Assembly: GCA_005656395.1 (NCBI GenBank)
Contig: SRSI01000071.1
Span: forward strand, 248,001-312,000
Direction of reading: 5' to 3'
From: Strongyloides papillosus
Taxonomy: Eukaryota > Nematoda > Chromadorea > Rhabditida > Strongyloididae
DNA length: 64,000 nt
A program made the translations under genes and the position numbers. How positions within the stretch are numbered: position 1 is the first letter of the stretch; the number at the start of each line of letters is the position of its first letter. Below the pieces are notes generated by a model. The model had not been told where the DNA came from, did not search any database, and was given only the letters and a program-made list of their open reading frames with translations. Of this stretch, positions 13,104 through 25,059 are shown one piece after another.

Positions 13104-13639
13104 TCTGAAATAAGAAATTTGTAATTTTTTATATGCAATGTTTATTTTTGTATTTTTTTTTCAAAACTTAAAAGAAATAAAAAAAGAGGGAATAATCCAT
13201 ATTTATATATAATCGTAACTTTTAAAGTATTATATTTTTACATTACAATTTATGGTATATATTCTTTAGTAGTATTTAATAATTATAGGTATTTAATATC
13301 ATTAAACTACTCGTATGAAGCAATATATTTCTAGAAGATGTAAAATAATTTTACATTACAAAAAAATTACTTTTATGGCAAAATTTATTACAATCATTAC
13401 AATATATTTAATATTCAGCGTAGGAAGAGTAAATGATTTAAGAAAAAGCATGGTGATATATAATATAATTAAAAATATAAAAGTGAAAGTATATGATAAA
13501 CTTTATAGGGTAGGAAAAGAATATTAATAACTGTCTAAAAATATTCTAAATAATTCCAATAAATAGAAAAATTAGTATTCTACTGTTTATTTTTAATATA
13601 TCAGCTTAAACTTCCTACAGTAAACTTTAAAGTAATATT
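13104..13639. other. Intergenic, upstream of the peptide gene
   Basis: A+T-rich sequence upstream of the minus-strand peptide gene. A 70-codon open frame at 13315-13527 is a K/I/Y-rich low-complexity string with no splice context or homology. I see no other feature. Confidence 0.5.
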
Positions 13640-14506
13640 TATGGTTGGTGCAAAATTTCTGTCGTTTTTTTTACAGAAACACTTTAATGTTAAAATTTTA
13701 GTAAAATATTTATTGAATTTTTAATATATTTCTATTGTTATCTTTTACATGTTTTCACTTAGAAGACACCTAATTGACTACAAAATTAAAGAATTTCTTA
13801 GTCATTTTGATGAAATATTAAGATAAATCAATATTTACTTTATCATCTTTGTTAAAGATTCTACATTTCAAGAATTTATGAAGATACAAAAGTAGGTAGT
13901 AGTTAAAGGTACATCTGGAGGGTATGTTAATTAAGAGAAAACTTATTACTTTAATTTGGTCAGATTTTTTCGAGCTGCAATGTTATTCGTGGTCAATAAT
14001 GAGAAATTGTTTTCAAATTTTGTCAATTTTTTAAAACTCTATTTCCAATTTTAATATCATATCAGACTGGAGGTCATAAAATATAGTTTAAATGTAGTAG
14101 AATTTCAAAAAATCTTCATAAGAAGCAGAAACCCTACAAATGTATGTATCATCTTCAAGATTCATTTTTTTGTCTCGAAACGTTGAAGACAACCTCTGCA
14201 CTGTTCCAAAATCTACTATAACATCCTCCAATGTTCTACATAAATTTTTTAACTTGAGTTGCGTTATTCACTAGTTGAAGTTCACAAAATATACGGTATC
14301 AAAAATGACATCTTACAGCATTTCTGTTTTAACTAGGAAAAATTAGTATAGATAACATGACAAATTATAATTATGCAGTTATAAAGTTAAAAAGTGGTAT
14401 TATATAATTATTATGATAACTTATTTTTCTAAAACTTTTAATCAAAATTTTTGATGATGAAATATGATTATAAAAATTACAACAGAACTTTTATACTTAT
14501 CTAATT
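13640..14506 (-). mobile_element. Internally deleted mariner-family transposon relic (copy 1)
   Basis: The left end reads GGTTGGTGCAAAATTTCTGT, the classic mariner terminal repeat type, and the right end carries the matching inverted end in decayed form (ACAACAGAACTTTTAT). The coding strand is minus. Across frames I can read remnants of transposase: a FRDKKMNLEDD stretch matching the N-terminal helix-turn-helix linker (mariners have R-S-G-x-x-x-L-E-D there), then directly a C-terminal segment with YPPDVPLTT (decayed YSPDLAP) followed by YLHKFL...FNKDDKV. The middle of the transposase, with the first two catalytic Asp blocks, is missing, which explains a length near 870 bp instead of about 1.3 kb. 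Stops and frameshifts are many, so it is inactive. It is the inverted relative of the element at 29295-30178. Confidence 0.75.
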
Positions 14507-15533
14507 TATAATAAATATGTAGTTAAATTACAAACAAATACAAAATATTTTTAAAATATTAATTTTTTCTTAAGAAAAGGTATGTGTATAGATCTAAAGA
14601 CAAAAATGAAAAGTAACACTAATTAAAAATATTTGTTGATTATTATATAATCGACAAAATAAGAATAAAATATGACATTTGAAATTTTCTTTAATCCAAC
14701 TAATTACATATTTTTTTAAATAAATAATAAATTATCTTGTAAATGAGTCAATGTATTTATATATAAAAACAATGAAGGAAAATATATAAAAATAGATATA
14801 ATTTTTTAATAAATTTAGAAGCAATAAATTATTAAAAAATATTTTTTTAGTGAATTTTTTTTGCAAAAAAAAATAATCTTTCGTATTAATCATTTAATGA
14901 AGTACAAATAATTGTTTTTTAAATTGATAATTACTTTATATTAGAGAATGATATCGTCTACACTTTTTTTAATGAAAATATTAAAGAAATATTAATAAAA
15001 AACACTTAGAATTAATTTTTTCCTTTCACTTCTATTTGAATGATGCAATTTAATCTTAAAATTTGAAAGATTAGTCGTTAATAGTTTGTAATAAGGAAAT
15101 ATACAAAATATTACAAATCAAAAACAATAAGAAAATAATAAGATGAGGTAAAATTCAAGATTAATAAGTTATGGAAAAAGAATTAACTTACTACCATAAT
15201 CATATTAATGAATTTTACTTTTTTATTTTTTAAAAATAAAACTTGAAAAAGTGAATTAGTATTAGGCACGAAAGGGATAAATATACATTACCAGTGAGTT
15301 TCTAAGTAAATTATAGGAAAGAAATTATGTTTTTGTATCCATTCATGTAACGAACTTTTATAACACAGCAAGTTGTTTTAAAATAGGAAAACATACTTTA
15401 TTTTGTGAATTACTAAAGATAAAGAAAAATAATTGAAATTAAATAAGTCAATCACGTAAAAAATATTAAAAAAAGAATAAAAATATAAAATTAAGAAATA
15501 TTTGTTGTTTGAGAAGTAAGAAAAAAAGATAAA
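14507..15533. other. Intergenic, no feature seen
   Basis: About 1 kb of A+T-rich sequence between the mariner relic and the 3' end of the WD40 gene. No open frame, repeat or RNA gene is evident. Confidence 0.5.
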
Positions 15534-17472
15534 TTATTCAATTACTGTAATAGGACTATTTTCTTCAATAGGTTCGTACTCAATAATTTCTTCCTCAATT
15601 TCCTCATAATCATTGTCATCTTCATCATCTGATACCATATCAACATCTTCAAATATCTTTTGCTCTTCCTTTTTAACTTTAACTTTTCGAATAACTTTTT
15701 TTATCTTCTTAATTTTTTGTTGATTAATACTACTCATTTTCTCAATTTGACTATGATTATTCTTGTTACAATTTTCTTCCTCATTACATGCATTTTCTAT
15801 TTCACCTTTATATCTTCCTCAATTTCTTCTTTTATTAATATATTTGTATCAAAATTATTAACTTCATCCCCAACAGATAAATAATTTTTTTCTGTATCAA
15901 TATATAAAGGTTCTAATATATTATAAATTTCATAATTACTCTCTGTGATTGGTTTTTGTTTTTGTCTTCTTGCGGCTCTTCTCATATATCTTTCTAATTT
16001 TTCTAATCTAATTTTTTCTCTTCTCTCCTCATCTCTCTTAAATTTATCAATTTTTGCGTAATCAGGTGTCCATAATGATACACCATCACCACTTGTTGCT
16101 AACATCATTGCGTTACAATAAAATTTCATTTGCGAAATACTACGGCGATGTTGCGAAATAAAAGTTTTGTGTAAAAATCCAGTACTTACATTATACATAT
16201 TTATTTCATTACCAAATGCAACAAATACTTTCGAACTACATGGTGAAAATTCAACAGGATAGTCAAAATTTTCCCAATTATTAATATTTTCATAATTTGC
16301 AACTTTTCCTCCAGTTATGACATCATAAGAACCAAATAAGCATCCATTTGTTGGTAGAATAAATAATCTACCATTTGGTGAAAATTTAATATCTCTTACC
16401 TTATTATTTTCATCCAAAATATCATCATCAATTATAAATGTTTTAAGTGTACCACGATTATAACTTCTGATGTCAAAAAATTTTACGACACATCTATCAT
16501 CAACAACTCCAATATAATTTCCAGTTGCATCATAAGATATTTTGGGATTTGCGAATCCATGAATAGTACTACAGGAGTTTGGTATTCTTATATCCCACAT
16601 TTTTATACAACCATCAATACTACTTGTCATAAAAAATGTCCCAGCCGGTGATAAAGAAATTTTTGTAATACTATTTTCATGTCCATGATAAAATCTTATA
16701 TATTTATTATATTCTAGTGAATATTGTCTTAATGAGTGGTTTATTTTATATGATGGATGAATAATATCATAATTGTGTTGTAAAAATTCACCATCATATA
16801 TCCCATATTTTTTAAAAGATACCTTTAATTAATATTTTTTTATAAAAAATTTTCATATAATAATGACTTACAATTCTTTGTACCTTCCATGAATAGACAT
16901 CAATAACCCTCCCAATTTCATTTTCATCAACTGTAAAAAGAAATCTTCCATCAACAGAGAAACTTAATGAATTTGACATTCCATTACAAAAAGATGGTTT
17001 CCTACATTCATGAAAACTTTTTAATATCTTTGTTTGCATTCTTAAACGTACGCAATTTCTAAATGTAATGAAAAAAAGTGTTATTATATATATATATGAA
17101 GGTACAATAAATAACCTACTCCATATTTGAGCATATATTGTAATCTAATGGTATTTGTGTTGACATTAACAATTCTGGTTCATCAAATATCATTGTTCCG
17201 AGACTTGATAATCTATCTCCAACCTCTCCTTCAGGATTATCGTCATCTTTTGTGATATCTATTAATTCAAAATCCTCTGGAGGTGGTTCTGGAATTTCAG
17301 GTGTTCCTATTACTCCTCTAGGACTTGTATGTTTCTCTTTGTTATTATCATCTTCTTTTACAGGTGGTGTTGAGTCTTCTTTGTCTGATGAATCTTCATC
17401 ATCAGATATATCTTCACACTCCATTTTAGACATAAATTTTTGTAATTGTTCATTGCTTGCTGGGTTCTTCAT
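15534..17472 (-). CDS. WD40 protein of the Swd2/WDR82 family with acidic extensions
   Basis: Exons 17472-17120, 17058-16872 and 16822-15797 join in frame (phase 2, phase 0) to give 521 aa. The ATG abuts an ATTATTCTAG acceptor. The first about 118 residues are acidic and Pro-rich. The core then follows WDR82 order: LKSF, SFSVDGRFL, KKYG, a NKYIRFYHGHENSI block (WDR82 has DNKYIRYFPGH), LSPAGTFFMTSSIDG, IKMWDIR, VKFFDIRS, FSPNGRL and LWTPD at the end of the last blade. In other organisms Swd2/WDR82 is the Set1/COMPASS and PNUTS-PP1 subunit that binds the Pol II CTD. The C-terminal RRQKQK and Glu-rich tail are extra. The stop at 15797-15799 is followed in the +1 frame by 77 more codons of acidic sequence ending at 15534. 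A 44-bp phase-0 GTGAAA...AACAAG intron would join them, or the frame is broken. Sequence divergence from WDR82 suggests a paralogue. Confidence 0.8.
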
Positions 17473-18286
17473 CTAGAATAATAAGAATGGATAAATGAAG
17501 TTGTTAAAGCAATTTAGTAATAAAATGTTCTTTAAAAATAAAAAATATTATCTAAGCATATTTTATAAAAATACAGATATAATGTACAGTTTTTAATTCT
17601 TAAAATGTGTTATAAATTAATACTACTTATTTCTCCAACTTTATAATCTTAAAATATCACTTCTATATATAGTAAAAGATGGCATTGCAAGATTTGAGCA
17701 TTCAGGTCAAATAACATAATAACAAAGTACAAATAATAAGTAGAAATTACAGCTATATAATTTAATTTTTTTTATATGAAAAAAAATTTTTCTTGAATAC
17801 CAATGTTTTATGCACTATTTAAAATTGATATAAAATAGTAGTACTTCATCAAATATTGAGGCATAATTTTGTATTATTATATAATAAATAATAGTGTTAA
17901 ATTTTAATTTTTTTAATTAAATATTTAATACAAACAATTTAATGACATTTATAATTAGATATTAATTTTGTATGTATTTACTAACATAACAATTAATGTA
18001 CTTTATGTATTTACTGGGATTTTAACAATTATTAATTGAATAAGTTTATAATACTAACTTAATGCGAATTGATTGGAGAGAAGTCACTGGATTGCTTTTT
18101 AAGACTGGCATCTTTAATTACATAAATTTTTCATATAAGAATTAGTATTAATAATACAAGTGATATTTATTATTTATATTAAATTATATACATCCTATAA
18201 AGTGGAATATTGCTTTTCAAAAATTATTACCTAACCATTTACACTAAAATATTTATAAATCATTTTTTTACCCTCTATAAATTTAG
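17473..18286. other. Bidirectional intergenic region between divergent genes
   Basis: 814 bp of A+T-rich sequence separate the divergent WD40 and NFRKB-like genes, both chromatin or transcription proteins, so their promoters must lie here. Each start codon directly follows a pyrimidine-rich AG (near 17473 and 18286). No repeats or other frames are seen. Confidence 0.55.
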
Positions 18287-19361
18287 ATGGAATTTCCTCA
18301 ACGGCAACGTCAAGTTGTAGCATCACAACCAGGACCTAGTGGTTATCAATATCAACAAGTTCATGGACAATATGGTCAATTAATTAACCTTAGAATGAGA
18401 AGAATAAATTTGAATGGTTTTTCATTTAATGTTCCTGAAATTCTTCTTGAAAATGTAAGTGATTTTTTTCACATTATTAGTGAATTTTTTAAATTAGGAA
18501 GCAATATTTCGTGGTATCTTTTCACGTCGTGTCTTTGATGCATTACCGCCACACACCAAACAATATTTATATCAATTCCTACCGCATGTAGATGATATTC
18601 CTGTTGATAGTTTTGTTGATGCGGCTTTTACCAATGATCCTGGTTTTAATTTTGTCAACCCACTAACAAAATTACGTAAGAAACTTCAATATAATTGGTT
18701 TAGTAGTGAAAAGAGTAGTGAAATTCTCCAACTTCGCGATAGTAGAAAAGTTATCTATGATCATTTCATACGCCAATATTATATTGATCTAATGGGGAAA
18801 TTACTACGCTCAAGACACGAAATCCTAGAGAAAGCTTATCAATCAACATCTCAGGAAGATTTTGATTATCGAATGAAACATCAATCATATAAAAAGAATG
18901 TTAAGGTGCAACAACGACGTAATGATGTTATTTCTTCAAGAGCCACAAGACGTGTTAAAGCTATGTTAGATCATGTTAAGCAATTAGCTGATGATCCAAA
19001 TCCTGAATCATCTGATGATGAGATTTTTGGTGATAAGGAAATTATTCCTGTAACAAAGACTGTTTCAGCTAAAAGTACATTATATCATCCTGAGTTGAAT
19101 GACTATGATATGCATCAACCAACAGCTCCAAAGACAATTAAAGAAATGCTTAAGGAACACCGTCGTCTTCGTCAACGTGATCCACATGCTCCAGCTTTGG
19201 ATACAGAAGGTATAACATTAAAAGATGTTTATACAAGAGCCGGCTTAGGGTTCCAATCAGAACGTAATTTTGCTCAGCAAAATAAAGAAAAATTGGCAGC
19301 AAGAATTGAAAGAAAAAAACAATTAGCTAGGGATCAAAAACAAATTTTAGCAAAAAAGTAG
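18287..19361 (+). CDS. nfrkb: NFRKB-like INO80 complex subunit (INO80G homologue)
   Basis: Exons 18287-18454 and 18498-19361 join across a 43-bp phase-0 intron to give 343 aa. The start ATG immediately follows AAATTTAG. Residues about 45-150 match the N-terminal DEUBAD region of NFRKB in order: VPEILLEN, then a Leu-rich LPPHTKQYLYQFLP, FTNDPGFNFVNPL, KLRKKL, and the YYIDLMGKLLRSRHEILE helix. A second conserved block near residue 255, TIKEMLKEHRRLRQRDP followed by GITLKDVYTRA, corresponds to NFRKB's LKIMLKKHHEKR and LTLNDIMTRV. A Lys/Arg-rich helix ends the protein. Human NFRKB is about 1,300 aa with a winged-helix and long C-terminus; here the gene stops after the N-terminal modules. NFRKB recruits and regulates UCH37/UCHL5 within INO80, so the product should be nuclear. 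Confidence 0.85.
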
Positions 19362-20050
19362 CGCAATGTTATCAATTTACTAAGCAATTATAATGTCATT
19401 ATTTGAACATCATAATATTCCACCTACTTCTTTTTCTCGTTTTTATGTCCTTTTTTGAGTTTTTTGAAACATTACAGAAAAATTTAACATTTGCTTGTTA
19501 GTACTTTTTATTTCAACTAACAAAGATTACTTTTATTGTGTAATTCCAACCAACACGAACATAAATATCTCGTTAAATGAATATTATATTTATTTCGATT
19601 TTGGCATAATAATTTTTTAAAATTATTGCTTTTATACACATTTGTCATTTTGTGATAACATTATATATTTAAAATTGTACTTGGATCAACTTTGTAAAAA
19701 TTAATTGTTGTAATAATAAATTTTAAGAAATCAAGGGATAATCAAATTTCTTTTAATAATATAATATACGTTGGTATTACTAATTATTTTTTACAGTTAT
19801 TAATTATAAAGATTTTTTCCCTTCATTATATTATATAATTATAAAAATAGTATAATCTTTTTAATCAGTTATTTCCTTTTACAATTGTCATCACTTTGTC
19901 CAATCAGTTGACTAGTGTATAATAAGTATGCTTTAGAAAGAAATAAGTGCATGATATAATTTTTATGAAAAAGTATTCTATAATAATTGTATTTGATATA
20001 TGGAATAATAAAAATAATTGGTATATAGGTAGTGAAAATTTATAATTGTC
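19362..20050. other. Intergenic, no feature seen
   Basis: 689 bp of A+T-rich sequence holding the 3'UTR of the NFRKB-like gene and the promoter of the first DUF19-like gene. Nothing else is recognisable. Confidence 0.5.
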
Positions 20051-20771
20051 ATGTTAATTCTTCACCTTTTCTTGATCTATTTTTTATTAGCAAAAGGTAC
20101 GTCTATATAAAAAATCTTTAATTTTAATACTAGTACAAAAAACATTTTTAGTTGTTAATTGTAAAGAATGTAATGTTAATGATTTTATGGAATCACAAAA
20201 AATTTTCCAAAAATTTTTAAATTTAAGTGAGTTAGCAGATTGGAATCATCCTAATGTGCTATCATATCAATTAAATGAAATTTATATAAATGATTATGAT
20301 GGAAGTAATGGCTTAGTTGAGACATGTAATGCCTATTCACAGATGGGTTCATATTTAAATCAAAAAAATATATCATTATCCGATTGTATTTCAACATTAT
20401 TTATTTTAAAGAGTGTTAATGAATCATCTAATGGTCTCCTTTATGGATCAATTATTAATACAGTGGAGTATCAATGTAGTGGTGGATTTTATAATGGTAT
20501 TGCACAATGGAATTGTTTAAAAAGAATTTTTAAGTATAAATATGATGATTTAATGAAATGTCTAACGACAATGCTTGATAATTATATGATAAATTCAACA
20601 AATGTTTGTGAATTAATTAAAACATCTATAGATTGTCAAACCAAAATATATCGAGATGTTTGTGGGGATAATCAGGCAACATATTATGGTTGTGAATCAT
20701 TTAATCAATTTATTGAACACTTGTGGCCGATGTGTGATAATACATGCAATATTTTTGATTTTCAATATTAA
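20051..20771 (+). CDS. Secreted cysteine-rich protein, DUF19 (T20D4.11-like) family, copy 1
   Basis: Exon 1 (20051-20096) encodes the signal peptide (LILHLFLIYFLLA). A 55-bp phase-1 intron joins it to exon 2 (20152-20771), giving about 221 aa with 13 Cys in the mature part. The Cys framework (NC..C, SDC, YQC-SGG, NCLKR, KC, VC, DC, VC, YYGC, MC..C) matches the two downstream genes, especially the x(V/F)(E/K)YQC-S-G-G-F block. PF01579 domains are about 130-150 aa and extracellular, with 12 conserved Cys. It is the most divergent of the three and has one large coding exon where its neighbours have more. The function of the family is unknown. The long open frame starting at the internal Met at 20187 omits the signal exon. 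Confidence 0.7.
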
Positions 20772-21491
20772 CTCATATTCTTAGATTTCAATATAAATTT
20801 TTCATTATTAAAAAATGAGTCATTATTTTAAGAGAAAGCGAAAATGTATTACTATTTATTTTATAATAAAATAATCATAAATTTATATTTAATAAAGTAT
20901 TTTTATCATAAATTTACCTACCTTTATATTACTTTATTAACAAGATTTATACATATGCAAAATAAAAGGTGGGATTTTTGTAATATTTAAATTAAAAGTT
21001 TTTATCTTTAATTTTTATAATATTATTACTATTTTTATAAAGAGCATAATAAAAATTTATAAAAACAAAATATTGTATATATTTTATTGAATTAATTTCT
21101 TATCAAAAGAAATAATTATCTTGCTATTTTATGTCTCAAAATTCTTCTTACTTTGTTTCTTTTCCTACTCTTTATATAAAATAATTTTATCAATTCTTTA
21201 ATTATCAGATTATTGTATAAGTTAATAAAAGCGATAAGGATAATGTTAAAAATGTTTGGTTAATTTTGATTCTGATCACTTTTAATATAATAGGACAATT
21301 AGAGAGTGTTATATTTTATTATATAATTTTCTGTAATATAACACTAATTAGATAGTAACATATTATCAATCATTGATATCTGTGGACATTAAAATTTTCT
21401 TATATAATATGATAATGAAAGTAATCCACCTATAACACGTTAATTTCTGCAATTATTTTAAATATAATTATAAATACTAATTTTTAGAAAG
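20772..21491. other. Spacer between DUF19-like copies 1 and 2
   Basis: 720 bp of A+T-rich sequence without frames or repeats. A TTTTTAG acceptor-like site sits 4 nt before the next ATG. Confidence 0.5.
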
Positions 21492-22488
21492 ATGCTCAAG
21501 CTTGCAACTGTTTTTGTTATTGGTAAGAATTTTTAACAGATTTTATTTATATTTACATTTTTTCATTACTATAGCTATTGCTTTGACTAATGGTCAAACT
21601 CAAGTTGATAATTATTGTAACCAAGTTCAATTTAACAATTGCAAACACCAATTTGCCAATACCCTTGGGTTAAGGTAAAATATTTTAGTTTCTCAAATTA
21701 ATAATATATAATTTTTTTAAAGTCCTGATCTTATTTTTAAAAATGCCTCTGATTTCCGTATTCAAGTAGCTACGCTTTTTTACATGGGAAAAAACAGTGT
21801 CAATAATTGGGTTAATTTATGTAATTCTTTTACTTCTTTCTACCAGTGTCTTGGTCAATTTAATTATGTTGAATGTTTATCACCAGTTGGATTGATTGTT
21901 CAAGGTGCTTCTCCAAATGATGCTTTTGATTATGACGGAACATTTAGACAATACCAATTTGAATGCTCTGTAGGATTTGTTCCATATGATGATAATTACA
22001 ATTGCCTTGCTAGTACCTGGGCTAATGGTGCCTCTCAACTTATTGCTTTATCTACTTCTTATAGAAAGAATGTCAATCATGATCCAAAGAATGCTTGCAC
22101 GTAAGATGATGAAATATCAAAATGTTTTTACTTGATTTTCTTTTATTATAGATATGCTAAGAACCTTCAAGATGGATACGCTCAAATATTTGGTTCATTA
22201 AACTGTAAAACAAATAAAAAATGGGCTACATGGTGGGGATGTAGTATTGCTAATGAGTATGCTTCCGCTCAATTCCGTCATTGTAATCATGTTAACAAAT
22301 GTCCATGTAAGTTTTATTATGTTATATAAATTATAATTATTAAAAATTATCTAGTTGATCAAATTATAACTTCAAATAGTATGGTTAAATTTGATGAGAA
22401 TGGAAAACTTATGGTTAAAATCCCAAAAACATGGGAAAAGAATGAGGTTACCGGAGAGTACTATCAAGAGGAAGAAAAGTGGCTATAA
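21492..22488 (+). CDS. Secreted cysteine-rich protein, DUF19 (T20D4.11-like) family, copy 2
   Basis: Five short exons join in frame: 21492-21522, 21575-21674, 21723-22100, 22152-22306 and 22355-22488. The first holds the signal peptide (LKLATVFVIAIAL). The mature part has 12 Cys, the number reported for DUF19 domains. The most diagnostic block is FYQC..., EC-LSP, then DGTFRQYQFECSVGF, shared almost residue for residue with copy 3 (AGTFNQYKFECGPGL). A WWGC motif near the end is mirrored by WWAC in copy 3. The tail after the last Cys is charged (WEKNEVTGEYYQEEEKWL) and also has a counterpart in copy 3. The protein is about 265 aa. The start is supported by a TTTTTAG site 4 nt upstream. Conserved gene order and sequence point to tandem duplication. 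Function unknown. Confidence 0.75.
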
Positions 22489-23192
22489 GCTAATTAGTTT
22501 GTAGATCGTCACAAAATGTTGAACTATGAGGAATAAGACGAATTATGTACTTTAATATCTTTTTTTTGTAATAAAATTTCTTCTTGATTATTTTTGCTTT
22601 AACTAAATTTTTATAAATTGTATTTCATTGTGATGAATTTATGGATAATTTTTTTAATAATTACAATTAGTGAAAAAAGTTAACAGAAAATAATTACAAA
22701 AATAAATTATTATTTTTAATGTTTCATTGTAGTAATAATACATTTATGATATCCATTATACATGACTAATGTAAATATTTTGTGTTATTTTGCATGTTTA
22801 ATTAGATAATGATAACAATTGTTAAAGATATTACTAACAACATTAATAATAAATCTGATAAAAAATTCAATAAATTTGTCTTATCAAATTACGATACTCC
22901 TTTTTATTAGAACATTATTATCTTATTAGTTGTTAATAAAATTATGTGATAAGAAAAATTTGCCATATTTGAGGAACTTCAAACCAAAGATTAATATATA
23001 CATATTATTATAGATTATTCTTTTTATTAACTAAAGAATGTAGGAATAAAGGAAAATTATAAATGATACTTTTAGATAAATTAATATATTATACCATTGA
23101 TAAAAGTTATACAATTATTATAATATGTTATTAATAAAAATATGTGTTTTGGTATTATATTTATTTTTCATTTCAGTCTTTAGTTTAAGAAA
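22489..23192. other. Spacer between DUF19-like copies 2 and 3
   Basis: 704 bp of A+T-rich intergenic sequence with no open frame of note, holding a 3'UTR and the promoter of copy 3. Confidence 0.5.
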
Positions 23193-24112
23193 ATGCTAAA
23201 AAATTCATTAAAAATATTTGTATCAGGTATGTTTAAAATAAACTTTTAAAATGATAGGATATTAAATATAGTTTTTGTTTTGTTTATTATCGCAAAAAAT
23301 GGAAGGGCACAATCACAAGTTACCTGTGATTCAAGTGCTTTACAACATTGCTTGTATGGATTTATCCAATTTACTGGATGGAATGTTTCTTCTCAAAACG
23401 CTTTAAATGATTATACTAATCTATATAATTACCTTCAAAACACTATTGCCAATGTAGTAGGATATGATGATGGATTATTGTTAGCTTGTAATGGAATTGA
23501 ACAATTTGTCAATTGCCTGGGAATACAAAACATTGGTTGTATTTCAGTTCCAGGGAGACTAAGAGCTGGTGATTCACCAACAAACGCTTATGGCATTGCT
23601 GGAACTTTTAATCAATATAAATTTGAATGTGGTCCTGGTCTTTTTACTGTTGTAAGGGATAGTGCACTTACATGTATTCAAAGAGTTTTAATATCAAGTG
23701 CTAATGTATTAGCTAGTTGTCGTTCCACATACTTTGCCAATATCCAACATGATCAATTAAATTCAAATCTTTATATTAAAAATTTACTTCAATGTTATAT
23801 TGCTCCATTTTCTGTTGCAAGATGTAGAAGAGATACACGATCAAATGAATGGTGGGCTTGTGAAAGTCAATACCAATTTGTTAAATCACAATTTCCATTA
23901 GCAACTGATATTTGTGATAGTAAGTTTTTTAAATCACCTAATAAAATTATGATTATTTAGTTCAAGATTTTCAATTCGAAATGATGAATGAGTACATTAA
24001 ATCGAATCATAAAGTTGAGAATAGTAAGCATTACTTCAAAATGCCTAATAAATGGATGATAAATGAGGATGGAGAATGGGAATACGCTGAACAAGGATGG
24101 ATTAGTGTTTAA
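23193..24112 (+). CDS. Secreted cysteine-rich protein, DUF19 (T20D4.11-like) family, copy 3
   Basis: Exons 23193-23226, 23272-23919 and 23961-24112 join with phase-1 introns of 45 and 41 bp to give about 277 aa. The signal peptide is split by intron 1, as in copies 1 and 2 (LKIFVSVFVLFIIA). The Cys framework follows copy 2: VTC, QHC, LAC, VNCLG, GC, FEC-GPG, TC, SC, QC, RC, WWAC and IC. Compared with copy 2 the two central introns are absent, so introns were lost here or gained there. The C-terminal tail (PNKWMINEDGEWEYAEQGW) is Trp-rich and charged like that of copy 2. Secreted; function unknown. Confidence 0.75.
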
Positions 24113-25059
24113 AAATTTTTTTATTTTTACAATTATTTTAGATAAAATAAATTGCATTATTAATTGATGTTTATATGTAGTCCTAAACATTAAAAATTGT
24201 TTAAGTAAAAAAATTAAAAACTTTTTAAAAAATTCTTAACCGTTATCAGCAGCAATATAGAAAACTAAGCTTTTTTAGAAAAGTTATTTGAAAGGCAATA
24301 ATATGTTGGATTATATTTATCTTTTTAAATTTAAATAATTTTTAAACAAACAACAATGATATAACATAAATATAATATTCTAAGCAGGATAAAATTCTAA
24401 ATAAAAAAATGTATATATTAAAAGTAAGTGATTCTGGAAAAAGTTTTTTTTTAATTTGATTAAATCTTAACTAATTAGATAATTTAAAGAATTATATTAA
24501 ATATATTCAAATAAAAAAATTTTTGTTAAAAATGCGATAATATTAACTCTCTTTCAGATGGGGATATATATCTTTGAAAACAGTAGTTAAATTTCAATAA
24601 CATGAAAATTTTTAGCATATCTCTGAACTTTTTTAATAATAAATTAATAAGATTACACTTAGTTAGAAACCAAAGATTAAAGATTATCTAATTTCATGTC
24701 TACAAAAATGTGTTTTTAAGAACATCTAAAATATTAAAATCAGCAATTTATGAAATGTATCTCATCCTAGTATTTTCTTTCTCAATAAGCCAAAAGTCAT
24801 GCATTCGTCAGACATCGTTTAATTTCACAAGAATTCTGATTATAGTTTTTTTGCCATAAAAATAATTAAAATTATTAATAAATTATTGTTATTTTTTATT
24901 CTTGAATTTATTTTAATTATAGTAAACGAGATAAGCTTTAACTTCTTCCCTTTTTTATTTATTAAATATGTTGATTTTATATATCAAAATACATCAATTT
25001 GTACTTTTATTTAATAAATAATTAAAATATTACTGATATAAAAAAGTATATACCTAAAC

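Noticed and set aside
13315..13527. 70-codon plus-strand open frame
   Set aside because: K/I/Y-rich low-complexity translation without homology, signal or splice context; expected by chance in A+T-rich DNA.
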